This document shows, piece by piece, positions 34,523 to 43,802 of a DNA stretch of 61,447 nt (position 1 is its first letter; every line of letters starts with the position of its first letter). Position numbers and translations under genes: made by a program. The notes under the pieces were generated by a model. The model searched no databases, was not told the origin of the DNA, and was given only the letters and a program-made list of their open reading frames with translations. Source of the DNA: Lentisphaeria bacterium (GTDB lineage Bacteria; Verrucomicrobiota; Lentisphaeria; Victivallales; Victivallaceae); NCBI GenBank assembly GCA_017456285.1, contig JAFTJQ010000008.1, forward strand, positions 1 through 61,447, given 5' to 3'.

Positions 34523-34552
34523 TAAATATTTTAACTTTGTTGCACCGGGGGT

Positions 34553-34580
34553 TTGATTTTTCTTTGAAATCCATTATATT
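34553..34580 (+). promoter_or_regulatory. Predicted promoter of the OppB-type permease gene
   Basis: TTGATT (34553-34558), 16 bp, TATATT (34575-34580), 48 bases before the ATG. A promoter between the two permease genes is unexpected and suggests separate control. Confidence 0.6.
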
Positions 34581-34627
34581 ATTCAAATGGGGCAAATCAT
34601 AAGTACAAGTTCAGCGGAGCTTTGGGG

Positions 34628-35929
34628 ATGAGATTTATAATAGACAAAATATTTTTTTCAATTACAGTTGTTTTCGGGGTGATGCTTCTGACATTTCTGC
34701 TTTTTAATGTCGCAGCAGGTGATCCTGCCGCACCATTGCTCGGCAAAAATGCTGACCCCGAAGAAATTGAGTCACTCCGCATGAAACTTGGGAGTAATTT
34801 GCCGATTATTTACGGCAAATATCTTGAAGCTGAAGCATTTAACTCTCCTGATTTTGTGAAAGGCAATTTCGGGGCAAATATCAATTTTCGCAATGCAAAT
34901 TTTTCTAAAGACAAGTTATATTTGGTACTTGAGAATGGGCAAATGGAGTTCAAACGTAATTTCCCATCGCCGCTGCCGTTATTTCTGCTGATTAAATTTC
35001 AGGGTGAATTGGAGATTAACGGCGAAAAGTTTTTGCATGATAAATTGCAAAATATTGAAATTCCCGTTGCTGATTTTCTTAAAAGTGTGTCAATTTCAGG
35101 AAGTGCGAAAATTGCTGAATTAAATTTTGCTTATCAGCAGTCGAATCCATTTAATTCGCAGTTCAGTAAACTTCTTGGAGAAGTTGTAACTTTTTCAACC
35201 GAAAAGCCTTACGTCAAATTTTTTGAAATGGGCAACTCTATTTCGACGAATGAGCCGATCAAAAAAATTATTCTCAAAGGCATGGTGCCGTCATTGGCAT
35301 TGATGTTGCCGATTTTTTTCGGAGAGATGATTATCAGTATTATTCTCTCTTTGATTGCTTGCAGCTGCAAAGACAGTTTGGTTGATCGAAGTATTGTGAT
35401 TTTAGGGGTTGTGCTAATGAGTTTCAGTTATTTGGTATTAATTATCTTTTTTCAGTGGTTTTTTGGGTATTACTGTAATCTTTTCCCGGTCTGGGGGTAC
35501 GGCGATATTCGATATTTGCTGCTGCCGATAATCACCGGAATTTTTTATGGGTTAGGGAGCGGAGTAAGATTTTACCGAACCGTCTTTATCAACGAGGTGC
35601 ATAAGGAGTATTTGCGTACCGCGGCGGCGAAGGGGTGCAGTAAATTGAGCATCTACGGAAAACACTTGCTGCGTAATGCTTTAATTCCGATTATTGCTCA
35701 AGCGAGTGCGACTTTGCCCTTTCTTTTTACGGGGAGTTTGCTGCTTGAAACTTTCTTTGGGATACCGGGGCTGGGGTCAGCAAGTATTGATGCATTGAAT
35801 AACTCTGATTTGCAGTTATTGAAAGCCTTGGTAATTTTTAGTTCGATACTGTTTGTAGTTATCAATTTTGTCAGTGATTTCCTCTATTCGGTCGTTGACC
35901 CGAGAATCAAAAAAGGTACTTTCAAATAA
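34628..35929 (+). CDS. Peptide ABC transporter permease (OppB/YejB-like)
   Basis: A 433-residue permease. TM1 (ITVVFGVMLLTFLLFNVAAGDPA) is typical of OppB/YejB. An extracytoplasmic insert of roughly 150 residues (about 60-215, polar, few hydrophobic stretches) precedes the permease core. The core includes MVPSLALMLPIFFGEMIISI and the coupling motif EYLRTAAAKGCSKLSIYGKHLLRNALIPI, then LLETFFGIPGLGSAS. The ATG at 34628 is behind GGAG; a TTG six bases earlier is too close to it. It pairs with the gene at 33359 in reversed order (C before B). Confidence 0.85.
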   Translation: MRFIIDKIFFSITVVFGVMLLTFLLFNVAAGDPAAPLLGKNADPEEIESLRMKLGSNLPIIYGKYLEAEAFNSPDFVKGNFGANINFRNANFSKDKLYLVLENGQMEFKRNFPSPLPLFLLIKFQGELEINGEKFLHDKLQNIEIPVADFLKSVSISGSAKIAELNFAYQQSNPFNSQFSKLLGEVVTFSTEKPYVKFFEMGNSISTNEPIKKIILKGMVPSLALMLPIFFGEMIISIILSLIACSCKDSLVDRSIVILGVVLMSFSYLVLIIFFQWFFGYYCNLFPVWGYGDIRYLLLPIITGIFYGLGSGVRFYRTVFINEVHKEYLRTAAAKGCSKLSIYGKHLLRNALIPIIAQASATLPFLFTGSLLLETFFGIPGLGSASIDALNNSDLQLLKALVIFSSILFVVINFVSDFLYSVVDPRIKKGTFK

Positions 35930-35945
35930 AAACCCTTATTTATTT

Positions 35946-37688
35946 TTAGTAATCTAAATCCAATGTTAATTGAATGTTTGGAGAAGTTGCTTGTTTTTGA
36001 TATTCCCAACGAAAATTTCCTGCAAATTTTCTTTTATGATTAGCACACATGGCAATATTTGAAGCATTTATTTTTAGTGCTCTTCCTGCACTGGAAACAC
36101 TATCCCATTTTTTTATAAAAATTCCATCTTTTGTGTATTGAAACACCTCTTTTGCATTCGGATGATTATTTTTCATATTTTTTCTAAAGCACATTACACA
36201 TCCAGTTTGATTTTTTGTTCTATGTCCTATTGTTGTTTGCCATTCATGCCCACATTGCTGGCATTTCCACCAAACTCTTTGGGAAGAGCCCGGAGTAAAC
36301 ATTTTAGGGGACAAATTATGATTTTTTTCGTAATTCCATTCTTTTATTAAATTTGGGAAAAGATCTGCTAAAGACTCTTTTGGGCGTTCTTGCATGTAGT
36401 TGCGAATTTTAAATTCATCTCTTTGTACGTCAATATCTATTGGAGAGTGCATGTATGCTAGGTTGCGTCGAAATAAAGGATTAGATCTAGGATCAATTTT
36501 GTCAAGTAAAAGTCTAATCATCATGGATAATTGATCTTTATTTGTTAATTTGTCCGTATGCCATGCGGTATCAGCGAATTCTCCCTTGTCAGATATTTTT
36601 TCTTCTCTGATTCTATGAAGTTGTATCCCTAATCGCTTACATTCTTGAAATTTAATTTTTTCTCGACGGCGAGTGTCGCTATTGTGCCAAAATTCTCCAT
36701 CATATTCAATAGCTATTTTTTGAGATGGAATATAAATATCTAATTCCATGCGTCTACTTATAATACCAGTAACTTTGTTTTGAGCATCCGGAAATATTTG
36801 CTTCACATAATAGAAAATTGCTTGTTCCGCAAACGAAGTTTGACGACCGGAATTACAGATAGGGCAGTTAGTACCGTGTTTCCTATGTAATATGCTCGCT
36901 TTGTATTCATGCCCTTTAGGGCATATCCAATATACCTTTTTCCCGCTCCCCGCAACAACTTGTTGAGGAGTTAAATTGTCATTTTTTTTAGGATGCCACT
37001 CTTTGGCTAAATCAGGATGGGTTGTTGCTAAATCATTTTTTCCAGGTATAATTTTTTTATTTGCACAACATGGGCAACCTCTTCCCCCAATAGTTCTGTT
37101 GGCAATTTTTGCACGCCATTCATGACCACAAATATGACACACCCATAATACATATTCATTGCTACCATTAACATAATCTTGAGGACTTTTTTGATTAAGA
37201 GGACTCCATTCTTGGAGTAATAAAGGGTTTGTAATAGTACTTTTTGTTTGCAGATTTGTATTTTTCCGCGTCTCACCCCTTTTGCTTTTTGCACATTCGG
37301 GGCAACCGGAATTTCTTTTAGTTCTTGAGTAAATGCTAGTTTGCCATTCATGCCCACATTGTTGGCATTTCCACCAAACTTTTTTTGCACTTCCCGGAAC
37401 ATAATCATTGATATTTTTATCAGAATTTCTTTTGTAATTCCATTCTTTTGCAAGTTGGGGAAATAAAGTGTTTAGATCATTATATCCTGTCCATACACGT
37501 TTATTTTGACAATAAGGGCATTTTCTGCCTGCTGTTCGATGAAAAACTTCCATTTGCCAAGAATGATTGTTTGCACATTTCCACCATGCACGTTTATTGC
37601 TATTAGGTTTAATATTTTCCGGAGATAATCCTAATTGAATATTTTTGTTATAATCCCATTCTTGTAATAATTCTGGTTTCATATTCAT
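35946..37688 (-). CDS. Zinc-ribbon repeat protein with Vsr/EDxHD-like nuclease and NUMOD domain
   Basis: A 580-residue modular protein. Five zinc-ribbon repeats (PF14311/DUF4379-like, each LxxEW...WWKCxxCGHEWQ...CPxC) occur: four in residues 1-280 and one near 460-515. Between them, about 285-405, lies a nuclease-like domain with MELDIYIPSQKIAIEYDGEFWH and a later RLGIQLHRIREE, a pattern like Vsr/EDxHD homing endonucleases. The C terminus (about 525-570, VFQYTKDGIFIKKWDSVSSAGRAL, then ASNIAMCANHKRKFAGNFRWEY) is a NUMOD1-type DNA-binding module. It overlaps the upstream lipoprotein by one base. Together these suggest a selfish or defence-type DNA endonuclease; its activity is inferred. Confidence 0.75.
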   Translation of the reverse strand: MNMKPELLQEWDYNKNIQLGLSPENIKPNSNKRAWWKCANNHSWQMEVFHRTAGRKCPYCQNKRVWTGYNDLNTLFPQLAKEWNYKRNSDKNINDYVPGSAKKVWWKCQQCGHEWQTSIYSRTKRNSGCPECAKSKRGETRKNTNLQTKSTITNPLLLQEWSPLNQKSPQDYVNGSNEYVLWVCHICGHEWRAKIANRTIGGRGCPCCANKKIIPGKNDLATTHPDLAKEWHPKKNDNLTPQQVVAGSGKKVYWICPKGHEYKASILHRKHGTNCPICNSGRQTSFAEQAIFYYVKQIFPDAQNKVTGIISRRMELDIYIPSQKIAIEYDGEFWHNSDTRRREKIKFQECKRLGIQLHRIREEKISDKGEFADTAWHTDKLTNKDQLSMMIRLLLDKIDPRSNPLFRRNLAYMHSPIDIDVQRDEFKIRNYMQERPKESLADLFPNLIKEWNYEKNHNLSPKMFTPGSSQRVWWKCQQCGHEWQTTIGHRTKNQTGCVMCFRKNMKNNHPNAKEVFQYTKDGIFIKKWDSVSSAGRALKINASNIAMCANHKRKFAGNFRWEYQKQATSPNIQLTLDLDY

Positions 37689-38149
37689 TATTCCTGAGAG
37701 TCAATGAGATCAAAATATGATTTTTTAGTTAGGACGTAAATAGTTTTTACTGAATCGGTTTTAGTTGTGTAAGAATATGTGCCAGTGCAGATATATTCCC
37801 CATTTCTTAAGTTTGCCCCATCCGCATATTGATCATCTGAAATAATTAGAAAAATTTCTTGTGAACAAATGAGATCATAATCTGATTCAGGTGTAACGTA
37901 TCCGTTGGCACGATTTCTTATTGCTAATATTTTATTTTTATCAAGCACTTGCAGGACTTTGAAATGTAAATCTTTATCAAAGTTTTTATTGTCATAAATA
38001 TATACTTGTCCCTTTTCAATTACACCTGCAAAATTATCCCAATGAGAGTTATAAATATTTAAACTGTTTTCAGGGAATGAAAATGGGACATATTTAGAAC
38101 AACCAATTATACAAAACAATATTCCGATTAATAAAATAGAATTTTTCAT
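37688..38149 (-). CDS. Small lipoprotein, unknown function
   Basis: A 153-residue predicted lipoprotein. MKNSILLIGILFCIIGCSKY gives lipobox IIGC with cysteine at 17. The mature part is mixed alpha/beta with KGQVYIYDNKNF and NGYVTPESDYDLICSQE, plus two further cysteines. The ATG at 38149 is behind GAGG; the upstream extension would lie in the flippase gene. It starts eight bases after the flippase stop and its own stop overlaps the endonuclease start, so all three are probably on one transcript. Not recognised. Confidence 0.6.
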   Translation of the reverse strand: MKNSILLIGILFCIIGCSKYVPFSFPENSLNIYNSHWDNFAGVIEKGQVYIYDNKNFDKDLHFKVLQVLDKNKILAIRNRANGYVTPESDYDLICSQEIFLIISDDQYADGANLRNGEYICTGTYSYTTKTDSVKTIYVLTKKSYFDLIDSQE

Positions 38150-38157
38150 TTGATTCC

Positions 38158-39495
38158 TCACAGGGTTTTGATTTTGTGGTAAATTTCTTTCGGGAAAAAG
38201 ATGATTGCAGTGAATACGATTTTTGATAACTCCTTTTTGCCGCAGAGCCAAGGCAGGAGAAACAGCACCGGTATTTGCACCGCAACTCCGCAGAGTGCCG
38301 CACCTCGTATGCCGAAGTATTCAGTAAAAATTATGATGCCTGAAATCATTAAAATCATGCTCACAAATGCCGATAAACTTAAATATTTTATCCGATTTTC
38401 GAGATAAAGATGCTGTCCGAAAGGAACGGCAACTCCGAAAAACGGCAGTTTGAGCGAGTACAGCATGATTAATTCGGAGACTCCTGAATAGTTTGACCCG
38501 AAAAGTTTCGCTAAAAGCGGAGCGAAAATTATCAAAGCAATCGTACACAATAAATTAATGTAGAAAACGACTCCGATATAGAGTTTTAAGCGGTACAGAT
38601 AGAGATTTTCAGAGACGTTTTTGCTATTGGCAATTGAGGGATAGAAAGTATTGCCGAAGGCAATTGAGATAAAACTGCAACTCTCAATTATTCGTACTGC
38701 GGCGGTAAAAAGCCCCAAATCATGGTTGCTTACAAGTTCTTTCAGAATCAGAATGTCGGCTTTAGTATAAATTGCTGAAAAAATTTCTGCAAGGAAAAGA
38801 ACTTTGGCGACATTCAGGAATTTTTTCCGCTCATCAGCGTCGGAAGTAAGTTGGAAATTGGTTTGCTTTACAAAAATAATTTTCAGTCCGAGTACCATGC
38901 CGAGGAGAAAAAACGTTTCTAAAATTATAAAATCCCGCAGAGGAAATTTTTGATACGCAAAATAGATTCTGAATAGCGAAACAACCAAAAACAATCCCAG
39001 CGATACCAGAGAGATAATTTTATTCTGCCGCTTAAAAACAAAATAACTTGAATAGTATTCCGATCCTGCAAAAAATGCTCCGATACTCAAAAGCCAAATT
39101 AAGTATCTCGTTGAATTATCCATTGTTATCAGGTAGGTACTGCCGATAATTGCCGCTATCATAATTGCCGCTCCGGAGAGTTTTATTGAACGCAGAACTC
39201 CCAGAATTTTTCCGCAATTATTCTCGCTTTTTGCCATTTCCCTAATAGCAATATTATTCAAAAAAGGCAGTGATAGAATGCTGAAAACCGTAACAAACGA
39301 GAGAATGTAGTTAAATAAACCGTAATATTGCGGAGTTAATGCCCTTGCGACATAAATTCCGACAAAAAAACCGATGACAATTCGCACCGTTTTTTCCAAA
39401 GAGATGAAAAAAAGGTTCTCACTGTAAATTTTTATACCCTCATGTGAGGAAATTTTTTTCAGAAAATCAATAATTTTTTCGTACATAATGTGCAT
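38158..39495 (-). CDS. Polysaccharide flippase (Wzx/MATE-like)
   Basis: A 445-residue integral membrane protein with about 12-14 hydrophobic segments. The N-terminal block SLEKTVRIVIGFFVGIYVARALTPQYYGLFNYILSF is typical of the Wzx/oligosaccharide flippase branch of the MOP superfamily. It would move lipid-linked glycans across the inner membrane. A second ATG at residue 4 is an alternative start. No glycosyltransferases are near, so its substrate is unknown. Confidence 0.85.
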   Translation of the reverse strand: MHIMYEKIIDFLKKISSHEGIKIYSENLFFISLEKTVRIVIGFFVGIYVARALTPQYYGLFNYILSFVTVFSILSLPFLNNIAIREMAKSENNCGKILGVLRSIKLSGAAIMIAAIIGSTYLITMDNSTRYLIWLLSIGAFFAGSEYYSSYFVFKRQNKIISLVSLGLFLVVSLFRIYFAYQKFPLRDFIILETFFLLGMVLGLKIIFVKQTNFQLTSDADERKKFLNVAKVLFLAEIFSAIYTKADILILKELVSNHDLGLFTAAVRIIESCSFISIAFGNTFYPSIANSKNVSENLYLYRLKLYIGVVFYINLLCTIALIIFAPLLAKLFGSNYSGVSELIMLYSLKLPFFGVAVPFGQHLYLENRIKYLSLSAFVSMILMISGIIIFTEYFGIRGAALCGVAVQIPVLFLLPWLCGKKELSKIVFTAIIFFPKEIYHKIKTL

Positions 39496-39536
39496 TTTCC
39501 CAAATTTGTGCTATATTATATAAATATAACGCTTTT

Positions 39537-39564
39537 TTGATTAAAATCAATAAATTAATATAAA
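39537..39564 (+). promoter_or_regulatory. Predicted promoter of aroF
   Basis: TTGATT (39537-39542), 16 bp, TATAAA (39559-39564), only 15 bases before the ATG. A second TATATT at 39512-39517 upstream may belong to another promoter with a weak -35. Confidence 0.4.
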
Positions 39565-39579
39565 AATAGAGAAAGAAAA

Positions 39580-40617
39580 ATGATTACAACCAATAACTTG
39601 AACATTGAAAGTCGCAGTTTGCTGTCATCGCCCGGCAAAATTCGTTCTGAATTGCCCCTGTCATTCGATGCAGCACTGCATGTCGCAAAAAGCCGTGAAG
39701 AAATTCAAAACATTCTGGACGGTAAAAGCAAAAAATTTATGATGATTGTCGGTCCCTGCTCAATCCATGACGGTGATTTTGCTTTGGAATATGCCCGTAA
39801 ACTTAAGGAATTGAGCGACAAGGTTGCGGACAAAATTTACATCGTTATGCGAGCTTATTTTGAAAAACCACGCACCACTATCGGTTGGAAAGGTTTGATC
39901 AATGACCCCGATATTAATGGCTCATACAATATTGACAAGGGGCTTTTTATGGCAAGAAATCTCCTGCTTCAAATTACTGACATCGGCTTGCCGACAGCAA
40001 CGGAGATGCTTGACCCGATTATTTCGCAGTACGTTGCTGATATTGTCAGCTGGGCGGCAATCGGTGCCAGAACGACCGAAGCTCAAACCCACCGTCAATT
40101 GGGAAGCGGTCTCTCTATGCCCGTAGGTTTCAAAAACGCTACTGACGGGAATTTCCAGACCGCAATTGATGCAATCGGTGCCGCCAGAAGTCCGCACAGT
40201 TTCATCGGTATCATGGAGGACGGACACGTCGGAGTTTTCCGCACCAAGGGCAATAACTATGCCCATATCGTTCTTCGCGGCGGAAATAATAAGCCTAACT
40301 ACGAGGCGGAATACATTGCCTTTTTGAAAGTGGCTCTCAAAAAATCAAATATTGAACCGATGATTATTGTTGATTGCAGTCATGCAAATTCAAAGAAAAA
40401 TCATACCATGCAGGGCAAAGTTATGCACGATGTCATCAATCAGGTCATTGAGGGTGAGAGTGCGATTAAGGGACTTATGCTTGAGAGTTATCTCAAAGCC
40501 GGTAATCAACCGCTTAAAATCGGTAATCCCGTTGCTCCTGATGTCTCAATTACCGATGCTTGTATCAGTTTCGAAGAGACAGAGCAATTGATTTTGGAAG
40601 CATACGATAAACTTTGA
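39580..40617 (+). CDS. aroF: 3-deoxy-7-phosphoheptulonate synthase (DAHP synthase, class I)
   Basis: A 345-residue enzyme joining PEP and erythrose 4-phosphate at the start of aromatic amino-acid synthesis. Conserved blocks are MMIVGPCSIHDGDFALEYA, YFEKPRTTIGWKGLINDPDINGS, AIGARTTEAQTHRQLGSGLSMPVGFKNATDG and PMIIVDCSHANSKKNH, which include the PEP and metal ligands. Length and start match the AroF/G/H family. Which feedback amino acid it senses cannot be told by eye. Confidence 0.95.
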   Translation: MITTNNLNIESRSLLSSPGKIRSELPLSFDAALHVAKSREEIQNILDGKSKKFMMIVGPCSIHDGDFALEYARKLKELSDKVADKIYIVMRAYFEKPRTTIGWKGLINDPDINGSYNIDKGLFMARNLLLQITDIGLPTATEMLDPIISQYVADIVSWAAIGARTTEAQTHRQLGSGLSMPVGFKNATDGNFQTAIDAIGAARSPHSFIGIMEDGHVGVFRTKGNNYAHIVLRGGNNKPNYEAEYIAFLKVALKKSNIEPMIIVDCSHANSKKNHTMQGKVMHDVINQVIEGESAIKGLMLESYLKAGNQPLKIGNPVAPDVSITDACISFEETEQLILEAYDKL

Positions 40618-40644
40618 AATTAAAAATTGACGGAAATTTGACGA

Positions 40645-42444
40645 ATGACTTATAAACCATTGATAATTAAATATTTACTCTGTTTTTTAGGTCTTTCGTT
40701 TTTGCTTGCATGTCGGCAAAGTGACGACTCATCCGTCAAAAAAAGACGGCTTAATTTCGCCACTCTCGGCGTCGTCAAATCGTTAGACCCTGCCTTGGCG
40801 GCAGATGTAAGCAGCCGAAACATGGCAGGAGCGATTTTTGACACGCTGCTGCAATATAATTACATGGCAAGACCGTACAAATTAGAGCCGTCAATTTTAT
40901 CAGAAATGCCGTCAATCAGTGATGACGGGTTGACCTATATTTTCAAAATACGCAAGGATTTGTATTTTCATAATGACGGATGCTTTTCGTCACTTTCAGA
41001 TCGGAAATTGACAACTGACGATATTATTTTTTCATTCAAAAGGGTGGTTGACCCGTCGATGCACAGTCCGCTTTATTGGATTTTTCGAGGTAAAATTAAG
41101 GGGCTTGAGCAATTTAGAGCAACTTTAAGCAAATCGCAAACTTCAGAGGTGCTAAAAGGGTATCCGTCAGAAATTGACGGATTGAAAAAAATTGACGATT
41201 ACACATTTGCCATTGAATTGGAGTCCCCCGACCCGAGATTGCTGCACTGCTTGGCAATGCCCGCTGCCGGAATTGTTTCCAAAAAAGCGACAATTTATTA
41301 TCAAAATGATGTAAATAATCACCCGATCGGCTCGGGAGCATTCAGATTAAAGTCATGGGAGAAAAATTATCGACTTGTTTTAGAGAGACACCCCGATTAC
41401 CGCAAGGAGTTTTTTGCTGAAGCGGAAAATATTGCCGACCGCACCAGAAAATTGCCATTGAGTGATGAAATTGTTTATAATATCGTCAAGCGTCCGTTTA
41501 CCGCATGGCTGCTTTTTATGCAGGGCGAACTTGATATGACAGCACTGGACAAAAATAATTTGGATGTTTTGAATGAGGCAGGCGAACTCTCTCCGCCGCT
41601 CAAACAGCGGGGAATTAAGCTCCTGCAAGCCCCTGCTTTTGAGATTCGTTATGTCGGATTTAATTTGCAGAATGAGAAGTTCAAAAACAACCCGAATTTG
41701 CGGAAAGCCATCAGCTGTGCATACGATATTGACAGGCGAATTAAGCACGCAGGCGGACAACTCCTCCCTGCCGCCGGCCCGATTATTATCGGAATTGACG
41801 ACCATGATCCCGATTTGAAAAACCCCTACTCCTACAACCTGGAAAAAGCTCGTGAATATTTGGCAAAAGCCGGCTATCCCAATGGAATTGACCCCGAAAC
41901 CGGCAAGGCTCTGGAATTGAATTTTGACCTCAACGGCAATAGTTCGCACTATTTGCAGTTGGGTGAATTATTTGCAAGCGACTTGGCAAAAATCGGTATT
42001 CAACTAAATGTCTGCTTGAATAACAGTCCGAGATTTTTTGATAAAGTTCTCCGCGGCGAAACGGATCTGTTTTTTCTCTCTTGGGTAGGTGATTATCCTG
42101 ATGCGGAGAATTTTCTCCAGCTTTTCCACTCTGCGACGATCGGTTCATCCAATCGAGTTGGGTACGGCAATGCCGAATTTGACCGAATTTTTGAGCGTGC
42201 AAGCAAGATGAATCCCTCGCCGGAGCGGACTCAACTCTATCGAAAATGTGAGGAATTTATTGTCAATGAGTGTGTTTGGATTTTTGACGGAGTGCCGATG
42301 AATTATCAACTTGCCCACTCTTTTTTGGAGAATTTTTATCCGCACAATTTTAACTTCGGCACCTTGAAGTATCTTTCGGTCGATCCTGAGATGAGAGATG
42401 AGATCAAAAAAAGTTTTAAGCCGATGAATTTCAAGGAGTTGTAA
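40645..42444 (+). CDS. Peptide ABC transporter substrate-binding lipoprotein
   Basis: A 599-residue extracytoplasmic binding protein of the SBP_bac_5 (OppA/DppA) family. The signal IIKYLLCFLGLSFLLACRQ has lipobox LLAC. SBP_bac_5 hallmarks include VKSLDPALAADVSSRNMAG, TYIFKIRKDLYFHNDG, HPIGSGAFRLKSWEKNYRLVLERHPDY, NPNLRKAISCAYDI and VNECVWIFDGVPMNY. It could serve the permeases at 33359-35929, from which it is separated by four genes. It lies two bases upstream of birA. Confidence 0.9.
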   Translation: MTYKPLIIKYLLCFLGLSFLLACRQSDDSSVKKRRLNFATLGVVKSLDPALAADVSSRNMAGAIFDTLLQYNYMARPYKLEPSILSEMPSISDDGLTYIFKIRKDLYFHNDGCFSSLSDRKLTTDDIIFSFKRVVDPSMHSPLYWIFRGKIKGLEQFRATLSKSQTSEVLKGYPSEIDGLKKIDDYTFAIELESPDPRLLHCLAMPAAGIVSKKATIYYQNDVNNHPIGSGAFRLKSWEKNYRLVLERHPDYRKEFFAEAENIADRTRKLPLSDEIVYNIVKRPFTAWLLFMQGELDMTALDKNNLDVLNEAGELSPPLKQRGIKLLQAPAFEIRYVGFNLQNEKFKNNPNLRKAISCAYDIDRRIKHAGGQLLPAAGPIIIGIDDHDPDLKNPYSYNLEKAREYLAKAGYPNGIDPETGKALELNFDLNGNSSHYLQLGELFASDLAKIGIQLNVCLNNSPRFFDKVLRGETDLFFLSWVGDYPDAENFLQLFHSATIGSSNRVGYGNAEFDRIFERASKMNPSPERTQLYRKCEEFIVNECVWIFDGVPMNYQLAHSFLENFYPHNFNFGTLKYLSVDPEMRDEIKKSFKPMNFKEL

Positions 42445-42446
42445 GC

Positions 42447-43454
42447 ATGTCAGATTGCAGTGAAATTCTATTTTTTGAAGAGCTTGACTCAACAAATTTG
42501 TATCTCAAGCAAAATTATCAGCATTTGGCGGATAATACGCTGGTTATTGCCGGAATGCAAAGTGCCGGGAGAGGACGGCTGGGCAGAAAATGGGTTTCCC
42601 CTGCAAATTGCAATATTTATGCAAGTTTATTAGTCAAAAATGTACACGATTTGAATTTGGTCGGGGCAATTGTCGGTTTGGCAGGGCTGGCGACGGTCAA
42701 AGAGTTCGCGCCCAAACTTAAAGCCTATATCAAGTGGCCCAATGATATTTATGTCGGCAAAGCAAAATTAGCAGGAATCCTCTCTGAATCATGTGAACTT
42801 AAGCAGGGCAAAATTACTGCCGTTGCCTGCGGTATCGGAATAAATATTAATTCTGCGGAAGATGACTTCAAATCAATTAATCAGGCGGCAACTTCGTTGT
42901 TTTGTGAGACAAAAATCAAATTTAATCTCGATTTTTTTAGAAAACGATTGGCATTTTTCACAAATCGGTATTATATTATGTACTTGAATAATTACTCTCT
43001 TTTTTTCAGGGAGTGGGTTACGGCAAATAAGTTAATCGGTCAGGAGTTGAGTCTGATCGGCGCTGACGGCGTGACGCATTTCGGAAAAGCAATCGCCATT
43101 GCTCCCGACGGGGGGCTGGTATTGAGGGAGAAAAAGTTAATGGCAGATGAGTCTGCCGTTGAGTTGAATTTTAGCAGTTCGGCTTCTGAAAATTCTCCGA
43201 TTGTTTCGGAAGCTGGACAAATAAGTAAAAAATACAGCGATTCAAAATCTCCCGAGGGGATAGATGTGGGTGAGGATGAGTTGCAGAAAATCGGAATGCC
43301 GGAGAGCGGTAGTGAGAAATATGACTCTAACGGGAGAGGAGAAGTTAATTCGCAGGAAGTGACTCTTCTTGAGGAGGATAGTGTGGAGAATATTTATTAC
43401 TGCGGCGATGTGTCGGTAGATAAGAGTTCGATTGATTTTGATAAACTTTTTTGA
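42447..43454 (+). CDS. birA: Biotin-protein ligase with an unusual C-terminal insertion
   Basis: A 335-residue ligase that activates biotin with ATP and attaches it to acceptor lysines. The catalytic domain (1-180) has the biotinyl-AMP loop GRGRLGRKW (41-49) and KWPNDIYVGKAKLAGILSE (96-114). The C-terminal SH3-like domain begins near 195 but is interrupted from about 232 to 313 by a low-complexity Ser/Glu/Asp-rich stretch. The final strand (ENIYYCGDVSVD, 314-325) follows. No N-terminal winged helix is present, so it is not a repressor. It lies 68 bases upstream of oadG, beside its likely substrate OadA. Confidence 0.9.
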   Translation: MSDCSEILFFEELDSTNLYLKQNYQHLADNTLVIAGMQSAGRGRLGRKWVSPANCNIYASLLVKNVHDLNLVGAIVGLAGLATVKEFAPKLKAYIKWPNDIYVGKAKLAGILSESCELKQGKITAVACGIGININSAEDDFKSINQAATSLFCETKIKFNLDFFRKRLAFFTNRYYIMYLNNYSLFFREWVTANKLIGQELSLIGADGVTHFGKAIAIAPDGGLVLREKKLMADESAVELNFSSSASENSPIVSEAGQISKKYSDSKSPEGIDVGEDELQKIGMPESGSEKYDSNGRGEVNSQEVTLLEEDSVENIYYCGDVSVDKSSIDFDKLF

Positions 43455-43522
43455 TAAATCAGGCGAATATGGGCAAAAACAATTAATAGTAACGTAAACA
43501 TAAAAAAAGAAAGGATTTCATT

Positions 43523-43768
43523 ATGGATCTCTTGATGGACGGTCTCAGACTTATGGTATTAGGTATGGGAATGGTGTTTGTATTTTTGGTAATAATGATC
43601 TTATGTATGAGCGTAATGTCAAAGGTATTGGCACCGTTCGTGAAAAAAATTGAGGCAAAGGAAGCCGCCGCTAAAGCCGCTGCCGCTCCGAAAGCAAAGG
43701 CATCTTCAGCTGATGCTGATTTGGTTGCCGCCGCAGTTGTCGCTGTAAAACAATTTATTGGAAAATAA
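43523..43768 (+). CDS. oadG: Sodium-pump decarboxylase gamma subunit (OadG)
   Basis: An 81-residue protein with one transmembrane segment (LMVLGMGMVFVFLVIMILCMSVM, residues about 10-33) and an alanine/lysine-rich tail, followed by VAAAVVAVKQFIGK. This is the standard shape of OadG, which holds the carboxyltransferase and membrane subunits together. It begins an oadG-oadA-oadB gene order. Confidence 0.88.
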   Translation: MDLLMDGLRLMVLGMGMVFVFLVIMILCMSVMSKVLAPFVKKIEAKEAAAKAAAAPKAKASSADADLVAAAVVAVKQFIGK

Positions 43769-43802
43769 TTAACAAATTAAAATATAGGAGTAAAAAACAA
43801 TC

